Source: Streptomyces orinoci (GTDB lineage: Bacteria > Actinomycetota > Actinomycetes > Streptomycetales > Streptomycetaceae). Taken from it: a stretch of 64,000 nucleotides of DNA. Every line of letters begins with the position of its first letter. Position 1 is the first letter of the stretch. The translations under genes and the position numbers were made by a program. Of the stretch, positions 17,136-25,952 are shown piece after piece. A model generated the notes under the pieces. That model did not search any database. It had not been told where the DNA came from and worked only from the letters and a program-made list of their open reading frames with translations. The DNA lies in the NCBI RefSeq assembly GCF_003121295.1, contig NZ_PHNC01000031.1, positions 746,439 to 810,438 of the forward strand. Reading direction: 5' to 3'.

Positions 17136-18281
17136 GTGGGGCGGATCGAGGACGCTGCGCTTGGCTATGGGACGGACGCCGCCGGGGGTGCCCGGCGCAG
17201 AGCCGCCGCCCTTCGCCGCAGACGCCGGCTGCTCACCGCCACGGCCCTGGTCTGCGCGCTGACCGCGCTGGCCGCCCCGGGTACGGCCCTGGCCGACCCC
17301 ACCCCGCCCGGGCAGCCGGCCGAGAGCGCCGAGCAGCACCGGCTGGAGGAGGTCCACAGCCAGGTGGAGGCCCTCTACCGGCAGGCCGAGTCGGCCACCG
17401 ACGCCTATAACGCGGCGGACGAGCAGACCCGGCTCCAGCAGAAGAACGTCGCCGAACTCAACAAGCGGGTGGACGCCGCCCGGCAGCGGGTGGACACCCT
17501 GCAGAACCGGATCGGCGCCCTGGCCCGGGCCCAGTACCGCGATGGCGGCGGGATGCCGCCCCAGGCCCGGCTGCTGCTGGCCGGCTCCCCGGAGGCGTTC
17601 CTGGAGGGGCTGGTGACCACCCACAAGGGCCAGGAGGCCACCCGGCTGCTGCTCGCCGAGGCCCGTAGCGCCAAGTACGAGCTGGACGGCTATGCCAAGG
17701 CGGCCGGCGAGCGCTGGAAGCTGCTGGACGCCGAGAAGAAGAAAAAGGCGGACGCCAAGAAGGACATCGAGGCCAAGCTGAAGGCCGCCCAGGATCTGGA
17801 GTCCAGGCTGGCGGCCCAGGAGAAGGAGCGGCTGCGCAAGCTGGAGGAGGACCAGGCCCGTCAGGCGCAGCGTCAGTGGCTGGCCTCCGACCCGCTCAAG
17901 GGTCTGGACCTCAAGGGCCTGGACGCGGCCTCCCCGGCGGGCCGGCGGGCGGTTCAGTTCGCCACCGCGCAGATGGGCAAGGACTACGTCTGGGGCGCGG
18001 TGGGGCCGGACACCTATGACTGCTCCGGGCTGACCAGCACCGCCTGGGCGGCCGCGGGCCGGCCGATACCGCGCACCTCCCAGGAGCAGTGGCAGCAGCT
18101 GCCCAAGGTGGAGATCAAGGACATGCGCCCCGGCGACCTGATCATTTACTTCCAGGACGCCAGCCATGTGGCGATGTATGTCGGCGACGGCACCATCGTG
18201 CACGCCCCCCGGCCGGGGCGGCAGGTGACCCTGGCGGGGGCCGGTTCGATGCCGATCCTGGGAGTGGTCCGGCCGGGCTGA
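17136..18281 (+). CDS. Secreted NlpC/P60 endopeptidase with coiled-coil domain
   Basis: A 381-residue protein. An Arg-rich N-terminus leads into a signal peptide (LLTATALVCALTALAAPGTALA). A long coiled coil follows (about residues 55-270, rich in Lys, Glu and Gln). The C-terminal NlpC/P60 domain has catalytic Cys in DCSGLTS, His in SHVAMYVG and a third residue in VHAP. The start is GTG at 17136, 7 bases after GGAGG. The layout is RipA/PcsB-like, with a coiled coil that often holds such enzymes inactive or binds partners. It should cleave peptidoglycan stems. Confidence 0.92.
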   Translation: MGRIEDAALGYGTDAAGGARRRAAALRRRRRLLTATALVCALTALAAPGTALADPTPPGQPAESAEQHRLEEVHSQVEALYRQAESATDAYNAADEQTRLQQKNVAELNKRVDAARQRVDTLQNRIGALARAQYRDGGGMPPQARLLLAGSPEAFLEGLVTTHKGQEATRLLLAEARSAKYELDGYAKAAGERWKLLDAEKKKKADAKKDIEAKLKAAQDLESRLAAQEKERLRKLEEDQARQAQRQWLASDPLKGLDLKGLDAASPAGRRAVQFATAQMGKDYVWGAVGPDTYDCSGLTSTAWAAAGRPIPRTSQEQWQQLPKVEIKDMRPGDLIIYFQDASHVAMYVGDGTIVHAPRPGRQVTLAGAGSMPILGVVRPG

Positions 18282-18311
18282 GGCCGCGCCGGGTTGCGGC
18301 GCGGCGCGGCC
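18282..18311 (+). terminator. Hairpin after the NlpC/P60 gene
   Basis: GGCCGCGCC (18282-18290) pairs with GGCGCGGCC (18303-18311) around a 12-base loop, immediately after the stop codon. Confidence 0.6.
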
Positions 18312-18596
18312 TTGAAGCCGCGCCGGGCGGGTGTGACCTGGCAGACGTGACCGCACTCTCACCCGCCCGCCGGCCCCCCGCCCAGGGCGTGACCTTTGTC
18401 ATGCCTGGCTTTATCCCGCCCTGCCCCAAAAGCGCGTTTGGCGACGGCATATGACAGAGGCGGGTGGCTCCGTACCATTCCGTTGGCCCTGGCCTGCCCG
18501 CTAGGGTCACGTCCGGTGCCGCTGCAAGCGCGGTGCCGCCCTCGGGGGGTTGAGGGTCCCTCCCGGCAACAGCCGGGGGAGGAAGGAAATAACGAC

Positions 18597-19814
18597 GTGA
18601 TGCCCGTATCCGTGCCGCGGCCCGTGGAGCGGACCGCCGCACTGCCCGACGGCGGGCTGACCCTGCTGGTGATCGAGAACGACCCGGCCGGCTCGCTGTC
18701 CATGCCGGATGTGGCGGAGCTGACCTCCGCCTCCGGCAAGCCGGTCCGTATCCGCACGGCCCGCAATCTCACCGAGGCCGAGCGCCTGCTCACCTCGGAC
18801 GTCCAGTGCATCCTGCTGGACCTGGCGCTGCCCGCCGAGGACGGCGCCACCGACGAGCTGGCCACCCTGCGCCAGGTGCTGCGGCTGGCCCCGCGCCAGG
18901 CCGTGGTGGCCCTCACCGCCGAGGGCGACGCCGAACGCGGCGCCGAGGCGGTCCGGGTCGGTGCCCAGGACTACCTCTTCCGGGACGGGCTGGACGGCCC
19001 GGTGCTCAGCCGCGCCATCCGCTACGCGGTGGAGCGCAAGCGCGCCGACTGCGCCCAGCGCCAGCTCACCGAGTCCTTTCTGCGCGCCCAGGAGAACGCC
19101 CGCCTGGAGCGCGGGCTGCTGCCCACCCCGCTGCTGGCCGGGTCCGAGCTGCGCTTCGCCGCCCGCTACCGGCCGGGCCGCAGCCGCGCCCTGCTGGGCG
19201 GTGACTTCTACGACACCGTACGGACCCCCGACGGCACCGTGCACGCCATGATCGGCGACGTCTGCGGTCATGGCCCCGACGAGGCGGCGCTGGGCGTCGA
19301 ACTGCGCATCGCCTGGCGCACCCTGACCCTGGCCGGGCTCTCCGGCGACCGGCTGCTGAACACCCTCCAGCAGGTGCTGGAACACGAGCGCGCGGACGAG
19401 GAGATCTTCGCGACCCTGTGCACCGTGGACATCGCCCCCGACGGCCGCTCGGCCGCCCTGCGGCTGGCCGGCCACCCGGCCCCGCTGCTGGCCGCCGCCG
19501 GGGCGCCGCCCCGCCTGCTGCCCCAGCACGGCGGCCCGGCGCTGGGGCTGCTGCCGGGGACCCACTGGCCCTGCCTGGATGTCCAACTCGGCGAGCGCTG
19601 GAGCCTGATGCTCTACACCGACGGCCTGATCGAGGGCCGGGTCGGCGAGGACGCCCGGCGGCTGGGCCAGGAGGGCATGGTGGAGATGATTGCCCGTCAG
19701 CTCAAGGAGGGGCTGCACGGGGAGGCGCTGCTGGACGCGGCGGTCGCCGAGGTGCACGCCCTCAACGGCGGGGAGTTGACCGACGATCTGGCCATGGTCC
19801 TGCTGGACCGCTGA
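18597..19814 (+). CDS. Receiver-linked PP2C/SpoIIE-type phosphatase
   Basis: About 405 residues. The N-terminal receiver domain has acidic residues END (27-29), the phosphorylatable D75 in ILLDLALPA and T/K-side features (VVALTAEGD). A linker helix follows, then a SpoIIE-type PP2C domain with metal sites GGDFYDT, GDVCGHGPDEAAL, YTDGLIEGR and TDDLAMV. Such RsbU/RsbP-like enzymes dephosphorylate anti-anti-sigma factors in partner-switch systems. The start is GTG 18597 or ATG 18600, with GGAGGAAGG upstream and the better spacing for GTG. No partner anti-sigma gene is adjacent. Confidence 0.88.
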   Translation: MMPVSVPRPVERTAALPDGGLTLLVIENDPAGSLSMPDVAELTSASGKPVRIRTARNLTEAERLLTSDVQCILLDLALPAEDGATDELATLRQVLRLAPRQAVVALTAEGDAERGAEAVRVGAQDYLFRDGLDGPVLSRAIRYAVERKRADCAQRQLTESFLRAQENARLERGLLPTPLLAGSELRFAARYRPGRSRALLGGDFYDTVRTPDGTVHAMIGDVCGHGPDEAALGVELRIAWRTLTLAGLSGDRLLNTLQQVLEHERADEEIFATLCTVDIAPDGRSAALRLAGHPAPLLAAAGAPPRLLPQHGGPALGLLPGTHWPCLDVQLGERWSLMLYTDGLIEGRVGEDARRLGQEGMVEMIARQLKEGLHGEALLDAAVAEVHALNGGELTDDLAMVLLDR

Positions 19815-19838
19815 CCGGCGGCAGAGGCAACTCCCGCC

Positions 19839-20177
19839 TCAGCGGCCGCCGTTGTACGGCCCATAGGGGCCGTCCGAGCTGGAGCCGCGCCGCCGCGGGC
19901 CGCGCCCGGTCACCTGCCGGAGCGCGGGCCGTACGTCCACGAAGTAGACGATGGCCGCGATCAGGCCGAGGATCGGCAGGAAGTTCAGAATGCCGAAGAA
20001 GAGGTGCACCGCCACCGCGATGCCCAGCACGATCAGCCAGAAGCCCTTGTTCTGCTTGTCGGCGGCCCGGTAGGCGTCCGCCCGGCGGGTGGCGGCGTCG
20101 ATAAAGGCCACCAGCGTGAACACGAGCAGCCCGATGGAGATGAAGTACAGAATCTGGCCGAAGCCTTCCACCAGCAT
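19839..20177 (-). CDS. DUF2516-family membrane protein
   Basis: A 112-residue protein with three hydrophobic segments (ILYFISIGLLVFTLVAFIDA; GFWLIVLGIAVAVHLFFGIL; ILGLIAAIVYFVD) and an Arg/Gly/Tyr tail. The ATG at 20177 follows GAGGTGGG. The family is actinobacterial and uncharacterised. It lies downstream of the HbhA-like and XRE genes on the same strand, and these three probably form a unit. Confidence 0.82.
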   Translation of the reverse strand: MLVEGFGQILYFISIGLLVFTLVAFIDAATRRADAYRAADKQNKGFWLIVLGIAVAVHLFFGILNFLPILGLIAAIVYFVDVRPALRQVTGRGPRRRGSSSDGPYGPYNGGR

Positions 20178-20329
20178 GCCGCCCACCTCTTGTCCGTCTG
20201 GTGACGTTCCCGTCCGATGACGTTGGCGCGTAGTCAGCCCCTGCTGCCCACCGTACCGGGAGAACGGTCCGGACACGGCTGGGGTGCCCGGACCGTTTCC
20301 GTCCGTTACCGCTCCACGGCCCGGCCGCC

Positions 20330-20887
20330 TTACTGCTCCTTGGACTCCGCCCGCTTGGCGGCCGGCTTGCGGGCCGCGGTCTTACGGGCGGCCGGCTTGG
20401 CGTCCTCCCCGGACCCGGACCCGGACTCGGACCCGTCCTCGGCCTTGGACCCCGACGCCGACCCCGGCTCGGTGGCCACCGGGATCTCCGAGGCGGGCGC
20501 GGCCTGCTCGCCCTTCCAGGTCTTCACGGCCTCCCGGCCGCGCTCGGCCAGCTTGTCCCGGGTCTCCCCGGCCTTGGCCACATAGCCCACGGCCGCCCCG
20601 ACCCCCTGCAGCGCCAGGTCCTGCACCTGCTGGCTCAGCTTCTTCAGATCGGTGTCCATGCTGCCCGCGAGCCGGCTCGCCTTGCCGCTGAGCTGCGCCT
20701 GGGCCTCCTTGGCCCCCTTGCTCACCCGCTGTCCCAGCTCCTTGGGGTCCGTCCGGCGCAGCTGCTCCAGCCGGCCGGGCGCCTCGGCGACCAGCTGCCC
20801 GAGCTTCTCGGCCGCGAGGTCCGCGGCCCCGGCCGCGGCATAGGCGGTGTCAATGGTCGCCTTGCGGATGTCCTGAGTGATCGCCAT
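20330..20887 (-). CDS. HbhA-like helical protein with Lys/Ala tail
   Basis: A 185-residue protein. The N-terminal two thirds are amphipathic helix or coiled coil (about residues 1-120). An acidic Ser/Gly/Asp linker follows, then a C-terminal Lys/Ala/Pro tail (AARKTAARKPAAKR). That plan matches mycobacterial HbhA, which binds polyanions and localises at the cell surface. In Streptomyces the role is unknown. The XRE gene starts upstream by 21 bases, suggesting co-transcription. Confidence 0.75.
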   Translation of the reverse strand: MAITQDIRKATIDTAYAAAGAADLAAEKLGQLVAEAPGRLEQLRRTDPKELGQRVSKGAKEAQAQLSGKASRLAGSMDTDLKKLSQQVQDLALQGVGAAVGYVAKAGETRDKLAERGREAVKTWKGEQAAPASEIPVATEPGSASGSKAEDGSESGSGSGEDAKPAARKTAARKPAAKRAESKEQ

Positions 20888-20908
20888 GGCGGGTTCTCCC
20901 GTCTGTTG

Positions 20909-21286
20909 TCAGCTGGAAGGTTTGCTGTCGTCATCCCTGGGGAGCCCGTTCTCCCTGCGGAAGGACTCGTAGATCTCGAGCAGCACCTGCTTCTGCCGCT
21001 CGTTGATCGAGGGGTCGGCGAGGATCACGCTGCGTACCTCCGCCTCCCCCCGGTCCCGCTCATCGAGGATTCCGGCCTGCACATAGAGCGTCTCCGCCGA
21101 GATCCGCAGCGCCTTGGCGATCTGCTGGAGGATCTCGGCGCTCGGCTTGCGCAGACCGCGCTCGATCTGACTGAGGTACGGGTTGGACACTCCTGCCGCA
21201 TCGGCGAGTTGACGCAAGGTCAGCTGCGCATTGCGCCGCTGCTCACGCAAATACTCGCCGAGATTGCCGACGTTGAGTGATGCCAT
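20909..21286 (-). CDS. XRE-family DNA-binding protein
   Basis: A 125-residue protein with an N-terminal Cro/C1-type HTH (LGEYLREQRRNAQLTLRQLA, then NPYLSQIERG) and a helical C-terminus. The ATG at 21286 gives MASLNVGNLGEYL. No clear ribosome site precedes it, so the mRNA may be leaderless. A palindrome 32-49 bases upstream is a likely operator. It is followed by the HbhA-like gene. Confidence 0.85.
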   Translation of the reverse strand: MASLNVGNLGEYLREQRRNAQLTLRQLADAAGVSNPYLSQIERGLRKPSAEILQQIAKALRISAETLYVQAGILDERDRGEAEVRSVILADPSINERQKQVLLEIYESFRRENGLPRDDDSKPSS

Positions 21287-21317
21287 GGGTGCGATGCTGC
21301 CGCACCTTGCTAACTTT

Positions 21318-21335
21318 TGCAAGCGAATGCTTGCA
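21318..21335. promoter_or_regulatory. Palindrome upstream of the XRE regulator
   Basis: TGCAAGC-GAAT-GCTTGCA has perfect 7-base arms. A further CTTGC lies at 21306. It is a candidate autoregulatory operator. Confidence 0.5.
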
Positions 21336-21403
21336 GGAGTTCTGGCGGGGTATACGCCTTGATGTGACCGGCAGCGATATCTGTCATCTCGCAGAGGTAT
21401 CTG

Positions 21404-21802
21404 TCACTGCGAGCCTGAATCGGCGGCCATCCGTTCCATCCACTCGCGCACGGTCACTGCTCGCTCGATGCGGAGGACGACGTCCTTCTTGGACGCTGTG
21501 TCCAGGGTCTCCGGGATCTTGTCGAAGGTGCCGGGCAGGACGTCGAGCAAGCCCCAGATCTGTTCACCGGTGCTGACGGTCAGCAGCTGCTGACACCTCC
21601 ACTGAAACGGCATCTCGGGTCGGTGGGTGAGCCGTTGCACGAGCGTCGGGAACAGGTAGTGCGTCGCGTCTGCAGCGAGGTTCTCTCGCAGCCAGTCGAC
21701 CGGGAGCCGCTGGCTGAAGCTGTGCATGGCAGCCTCCTGAGCCAGGTCCAGGAGCTGAGCGGTGTCGACGGCTCGGACGGTGCGGGGAAGGGGTGGGGTC
21801 AT
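21404..21802 (-). CDS. Hypothetical protein at the edge of the accessory stretch
   Basis: A 132-residue frame starting MTPPLPRTVRAVDTAQLLDL. It is mixed alpha-helical, with no signal peptide and no recognised motif. The ribosome site before the ATG at 21802 is weak. Codon usage is less extreme than that of its neighbours. Upstream of it, and in the gap at 21360-21410, the sequence ATCTGTCA occurs twice, which could be the end of a mobile element. It could be a minor accessory gene or not expressed. Confidence 0.4.
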   Translation of the reverse strand: MTPPLPRTVRAVDTAQLLDLAQEAAMHSFSQRLPVDWLRENLAADATHYLFPTLVQRLTHRPEMPFQWRCQQLLTVSTGEQIWGLLDVLPGTFDKIPETLDTASKKDVVLRIERAVTVREWMERMAADSGSQ

Positions 21803-21944
21803 GTCGCGATGATGCCAAGAAGCCCTCGCGGCGCTGAGAGATCGACGACCGGGCCTGGATGCGATCTTCCGACACGGGCAGCCCGGCCGTGATTCCGAAC
21901 CCGTCGTCGTACTCGTCGAGGCGGTCTGCTCGCAGCCTCGTGGG

Positions 21945-22430
21945 TCAGCTCGGGTCTTTCGAGGCGGGGCGCCACTCATGGGGTTGTTGGCGGTAGCTGT
22001 TCATCGCGCCCGGCGTGGGGCGTTGGTGCCTCGCGAGGATGATCCTCAGGGGTGGTGAGCTTCTGTGGGAGTTGCGCAGCGTATCGCCGACGTCCTGTTC
22101 AGGTCCTTGGATTACTTGCAACCGAGGTTGGATCGGCGCGACGAGCTCCAGCGCCTGCTGGTCTGTGCTCTTCAGGATCCTGTGCGCGATGGCCGTCACG
22201 GCAGCGTAGGCGGCGGAGTTGGCTGCTGGGCTGGTCAGGGTGTGCAAGTGGTAGAAGTGCTTGTGCCGTTCGGCCAGAGCGGCTCTTTGCTGGTGTCGGC
22301 GTGCGACGTTCTGATCCAGGATTTCAGCGTGCTCGTCGCTCGGCGCGAGACTTCGGACCGCCGGCCATGTCAGCAGGACGAGGCTGGCGACGTTGTGCAG
22401 GTCGATGAAGTGCTGGCTGGTGTTGATCAT
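21945..22430 (-). pseudogene. Probable fragment of an accessory gene
   Basis: An open frame of 161 codons whose middle (DQNVARRHQQRAALAERHKH, then a helical stretch) looks protein-like. The last 50 codons look degenerate and no good ribosome site precedes it. It is vaguely like the C-terminal helical part of TniQ-type or other transposition-associated proteins, but I cannot confirm this. It abuts a truncated regulator facing the other way at about 22431-22450, so it is probably a remnant left by a rearrangement. Confidence 0.35.
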
Positions 22431-22441
22431 CCAGCCGACGC

Positions 22442-22948
22442 TTGCCGTCTGACATCGACGCCGAGCTGCGGCAAAAGATCGCCCAGCTCGCCGAATACCG
22501 CCGCCGGATCGCCCAACTGGCGAGCGGTGAAGGGCTGTTGCTCCCTCCCGAGGTGGTCGGCCTCCTGGAGCGGATGCGCGCGCTCGGGATCAGTGAACGG
22601 CGGGTACGGCTCGAACGTGACTCCTGGATCCTGCTGCGAGCCCTGGACCCGCGGTCCATACCGCGAAGAGTCAGGGAGAAGCACGCGGACCTGGACGACC
22701 CCGGGACCAGGCGCCTCTACCTTGCCTGTGACCAGTCGGTGGACTGGGATCCGGACGATCCCCGCGTGGACCGGCTCATCGATGACCTGGACGCCTGGGA
22801 GACGGCCCGGCGGCGGGACGGCGACCGGGCGGAATTCCTGGAGCTGGTCTCCGCCCGGATCTCCGAGACCTCACCGGCCTGGCAGCGCGTCATCGAGGCG
22901 CTCGCCCACCGCGCCGAGCGGCGCCGGGCCGCCGGCCGCGAGGGCTGA
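22442..22948 (+). pseudogene. C-terminal remnant of a MerR-family regulator
   Basis: About 165 codons, beginning DIDAELRQKIAQL. They match the dimer helix and effector region of MerR-type regulators (LPPEVVGLLERMRALGISER, LDQ-type helix near CDQSVDWDPDDPR). The whole N-terminal winged helix is missing, and only a TTG is available as a start. Sequence homology stops abruptly near 22450, where the opposite-strand fragment begins. It therefore cannot bind DNA as a normal MerR protein. Confidence 0.65.
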
Positions 22949-22977
22949 AAGCCTGACGGGCCCGAGGACTTGAGGGC

Positions 22978-23874
22978 TCAGCGGCGCAGGGCCGTCTCCC
23001 GTCGCATATGCGAGAGCTTCTCCGGGTTGCGCACCGCGTAGAGCCCGGTGATCAGGCCGTCGTCCAGGCGCACCGCCACCACCGTGTCCAGCTCGCCGTC
23101 GAGCCGGATCGTCAGTGCCGGGTGGCCATTGACCTGGGCCGGGCTCATCGAGAGGGCCGCGCCGGCCTTGCCCAGCCCGCCGATCAGCAGCCGGGCCACC
23201 TTGTCGGCCCCCACCACCGGCCGCAGCACGGCCTGCTTGACCCCGCCGCCGTCGCCCATCAGCACCACATCCGGCGCCAGGATGTCCAGCAGGCCCTGGA
23301 GATCGCCGGTTTCGGCCGCCCGCCGGAAGGCGTCGAGTGCCAGCTGGGTCTCGGTCCGGGAAACGGCCCCGCGCGGGCGGCGCGCCGCGACATGGGACCG
23401 GGCCCGGTGCGCGATCTGGCGGACCGCGGCCGGGCTCTTGTCCACGGCCTCGGCGATCTCCTCATAGCCGAGGTCGAAGACCTCACGCAGGACGAACACC
23501 GCCCGCTCCACCGGCGCCAGGGTCTCCAGCACCAGCAGCATGGCCATGGAGACGCTGTCCGCCAGCTCCACGTCCTCGGCCACATCCGGCGCGGTCAGCA
23601 GGGGCTCGGGCAGCCAGGAGCCGACATAGGACTCCCGGCGGCGGCCGAGGGTACGCAGCCGGCTCAGCGCCTGCCGGGTGGTGATCCGGACCAGGTACGC
23701 CCGCTGGTCCCGTACCGTCCCGAGATCGACGCCCGCCCAGCGCAGCCAGGTCTCCTGCAGTACGTCCTCGGCGTCGGCGGCCGAGCCGAGCAGCTCGTAG
23801 GCGACGGTGAACAGCAGATTGCGATGGGCGACAAACGCCTCGGTGGCGGGGTCGGTGTGTTCCGTGTGCTCCAT
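22978..23874 (-). CDS. ECF41-family sigma factor with SnoaL-like C-terminus
   Basis: A 298-residue protein. Sigma region 2 (ELLGSAADAEDVLQETWLRW) is followed by the ECF41 linker signature YVGSWLPEPL, region 4 (VFDLGYEEIAEAVDKSPAAV) and a fused SnoaL/NTF2-like domain with DGGG. In this family the C-terminal domain replaces a separate anti-sigma factor. The ATG at 23874 (MEHTEHTD) removes a 93-codon antisense-like extension. It is divergent from an AhpD-like gene, the canonical ECF41 partner. An exact ECF41 promoter precedes it. Confidence 0.92.
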   Translation of the reverse strand: MEHTEHTDPATEAFVAHRNLLFTVAYELLGSAADAEDVLQETWLRWAGVDLGTVRDQRAYLVRITTRQALSRLRTLGRRRESYVGSWLPEPLLTAPDVAEDVELADSVSMAMLLVLETLAPVERAVFVLREVFDLGYEEIAEAVDKSPAAVRQIAHRARSHVAARRPRGAVSRTETQLALDAFRRAAETGDLQGLLDILAPDVVLMGDGGGVKQAVLRPVVGADKVARLLIGGLGKAGAALSMSPAQVNGHPALTIRLDGELDTVVAVRLDDGLITGLYAVRNPEKLSHMRRETALRR

Positions 23875-23933
23875 GTGCCTGTTCTCCACCGGCTGCTCCC
23901 GCCTGTTCGTCTTCGAGGTTGCCACGCGCACAG

Positions 23934-23960
23934 GACGCCGGTCCCGGCGGCTTTGTGACA
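23934..23960 (-). promoter_or_regulatory. ECF41 autoregulated promoter
   Basis: On the minus strand TGTCACA (23954-23960) and CGTC (23934-23937) are separated by exactly 16 bases, the ECF41 consensus as I know it. It lies about 60 bases before the sigma factor's ATG, so the sigma factor should drive its own gene. Confidence 0.8.
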
Positions 23961-23994
23961 CCCCCGGGTGGTGGTTCACCTCACACCGCCACCC

Positions 23995-24021
23995 CGTCAC
24001 AGCGGGCGGGCCGTCGGCATC
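23995..24021 (+). promoter_or_regulatory. Degenerate ECF41 promoter for the AhpD-like gene
   Basis: CGTCACA (23995-24001), 16 bases, CATC (24018-24021). It keeps the ECF41 spacing with one change in each box and points at the ATG at 24070. Confidence 0.5.
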
Positions 24022-24069
24022 TTGTGGTCGTTCACCGCACGGACCACGAGTGAGGATGAGGACCAGATC

Positions 24070-24552
24070 ATGGACGTCCGCTTCAACCTGTTCGAGAACG
24101 AGTTCGGCGTCAAGTTCACCAAGCGGTTCGCCGCGGCGGGCCAGTTGATCCACCAGTCATCGCTGCCGAAGAGCACCCAGGAGCTGGTGTCGCTGCGCGT
24201 CAGCCAGATCAATGGCTGTGGCTGGTGCATCGACGTCCACACCAAGGAGGCCATGGCCGCCGGGGAGAGCGCGGTCCGGCTCCATCTGGTCGCCGCCTGG
24301 CGGGAGTCCACCGTCTTCACCGAGGCCGAGCGGGCCGCGCTGGCGCTCGCCGAGGAGGGCACCCGGCTCGCCGACGTCCACCAGGGCGTGTCCGACGAGA
24401 CCTGGGCCCGGGTGCGCGAGCACTACGACGACGACCGGATCGCGGCGCTGGTCTCCCTGGTCGCCCTGGTCAACGCGGCCAACCGGCTGGCGGTGATCGT
24501 CCACCAGCGGGGTGGCTCCTATGAGCTCGGGATGTTTGCCAAGTTCCAGTAA
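24070..24552 (+). CDS. Carboxymuconolactone decarboxylase/AhpD-like protein
   Basis: A 160-residue protein with the AhpD core INGCGWCIDVHTKEA, holding the redox CxxC and catalytic His. It is helical throughout. Members reduce peroxiredoxin systems or act on small carbonyl compounds. ECF41 sigma factors normally sit beside such a gene and transcribe it. The start is ATG at 24070 behind GAGGATGAGGA. A strong hairpin ends the transcript. Confidence 0.9.
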   Translation: MDVRFNLFENEFGVKFTKRFAAAGQLIHQSSLPKSTQELVSLRVSQINGCGWCIDVHTKEAMAAGESAVRLHLVAAWRESTVFTEAERAALALAEEGTRLADVHQGVSDETWARVREHYDDDRIAALVSLVALVNAANRLAVIVHQRGGSYELGMFAKFQ

Positions 24553-24585
24553 CCGCAGGCGGTTGGCCGGTAGCGCCCTGCCTGA

Positions 24586-24616
24586 CCCAATCCGCCGTGG
24601 CACACGGTGGATTGGG
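24586..24616 (+). terminator. Terminator of the AhpD-like gene
   Basis: CCCAATCC-g-CCGTG (24586-24599) pairs with CACGG-t-GGATTGGG (24603-24616) around three bases. Confidence 0.75.
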
Positions 24617-24700
24617 CTGGGCGGTGTCTGACGGCTGCTGGGCCGTGCCATCGCTGGGTTCCGTTCCTCCGGTGAGCGGCCCCATGCCCTCCATCACATG

Positions 24701-25950
24701 TCACGTGCGGGCCGTCTGGGGCTGGTCGCGCAGTTTCCCGCGCCCCTTACGGGGCCCCGCTTGCCCGGCGCCGGGGCGTTGCCCGGACGGGGTGCGCAGT
24801 ACGGCCGTGGCCACCACCAGCGCGTCGAGGACCAGGCAGGCGGCGGCCCGGAAGGCGAGCCGGTAGCCGCCGGTCAGCGCGTCCGCCGGGGAGGCGCCGC
24901 CGGCCGACAGGGCGTGAGTACGGCAGACGGCGAGCGTGCTCAGGGCCGCGAGGCCCAGTGAACTGCCCACCTGCTGCACGGTGTTGAACATGCCGGAGGC
25001 CAGCCCCGAGTCCTGCGGGGTCGCTGCCGACATGGCCAGTCCCGCGAGGGAGGGCATCGCCAGGCCGAAACCGATGCCCAGCGGCAGGGTCGCGGGGAAG
25101 ACATCGGTGAAGTAGGCCCCGTCCGCCGGTAGTTGCCCCAGGATGCCCAGCCCCGAGGCGATCAGGACAAGGGCGGCCGACAGGACGGCCCGGGCGCCGA
25201 ACCGGCCGATGAGGCGCGGTGCGAGCAGCAATGACATGCCGCCGATCAGCAGCGAGGGCGCCCACGACATTGCGGGACCTGAACATCCGGGGCGGCAGGA
25301 GGGGATCTCCGGCCTTCGCCTGTCGTACGCCGAAGGCCGCGAGCAGCGTGAGGGCGCCGAGTCCCAGGCCGCAGGTGCGCGGGGAGCCGAAGCCGTGGTC
25401 CGTCGCCCGGACGATGGTGAACACGGCCGGCATCAGGGCGGCCGTGACCAGCACGGCGCCCAACGCGTCGGTGCCGTGGCCTTGGCGGGCACCGCTTTCC
25501 GGGGCCAGGACGCGGCGGGCCACCACAATGGCCGCCGTGCCGATCGGCACATTGACGAAGAAGATCCAGTGCCAGCTCATGGTCTCGGTCAGCACCCCGC
25601 CCAGCAGCAGGCCCAGCGCGCCGCCGGCGGACTGCACAAAGCCCTAGACGCCGATCGCCCGGGCTCGTTCCGCCGGTTCGGCGAACAGGGTCACCACCAT
25701 GGCCGGCGTGACGGACGAGGTCACCGCCCCGCCCACGCCCTGGAAGAAGCGGGCGATCAGCAACAGGGCCGGGCGCTGGGCGAGTCCGCACAGCAGTGAG
25801 GCCGCGGTGAACACGGTCAGACCGGTGAGAAAGACCCGTTTGCGGCCGAAGAGATCGCCGAGCCGCCCGGCGAGCAGCAGCAGGCCGCCGAAGGGGATCA
25901 GATAGGCGTTGATCACCCAGCCCAGGTCCGGCTGCGAGAACCCCAGGACC
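24701..25950 (-). pseudogene. MFS transporter (DHA2 type) with truncation, stop and frameshift
   Basis: Reading leftwards, homology begins at GFSQPDLGWVINAYL (first transmembrane region, N-terminal roughly 25 residues missing) and runs through GRLGDLFGRKRVF. An in-frame TAG at 25644-25646 interrupts it (GV-stop-GFVQSAGG). It continues in the same frame through SWHWIFFVNVPIG, then shifts frame near 25270 to give the last third (IGFGLAMPSLAGLAMSAATP). The 3' end runs into the intergenic repeat, adding a tail KGRGKLRDQP. Three independent lesions show that it is dead. Confidence 0.85.
24717..24757. repeat. Intergenic repeat copy inside the MFS pseudogene end
   Basis: CTGGTCGCGCAGTTTCCCGC is followed by GCCCC and the hairpin arm TTACGGGGCC. 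It is one base different from the common core and is read as the last codons of the decayed transporter. Confidence 0.7.
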
Positions 25951-25952
25951 GG

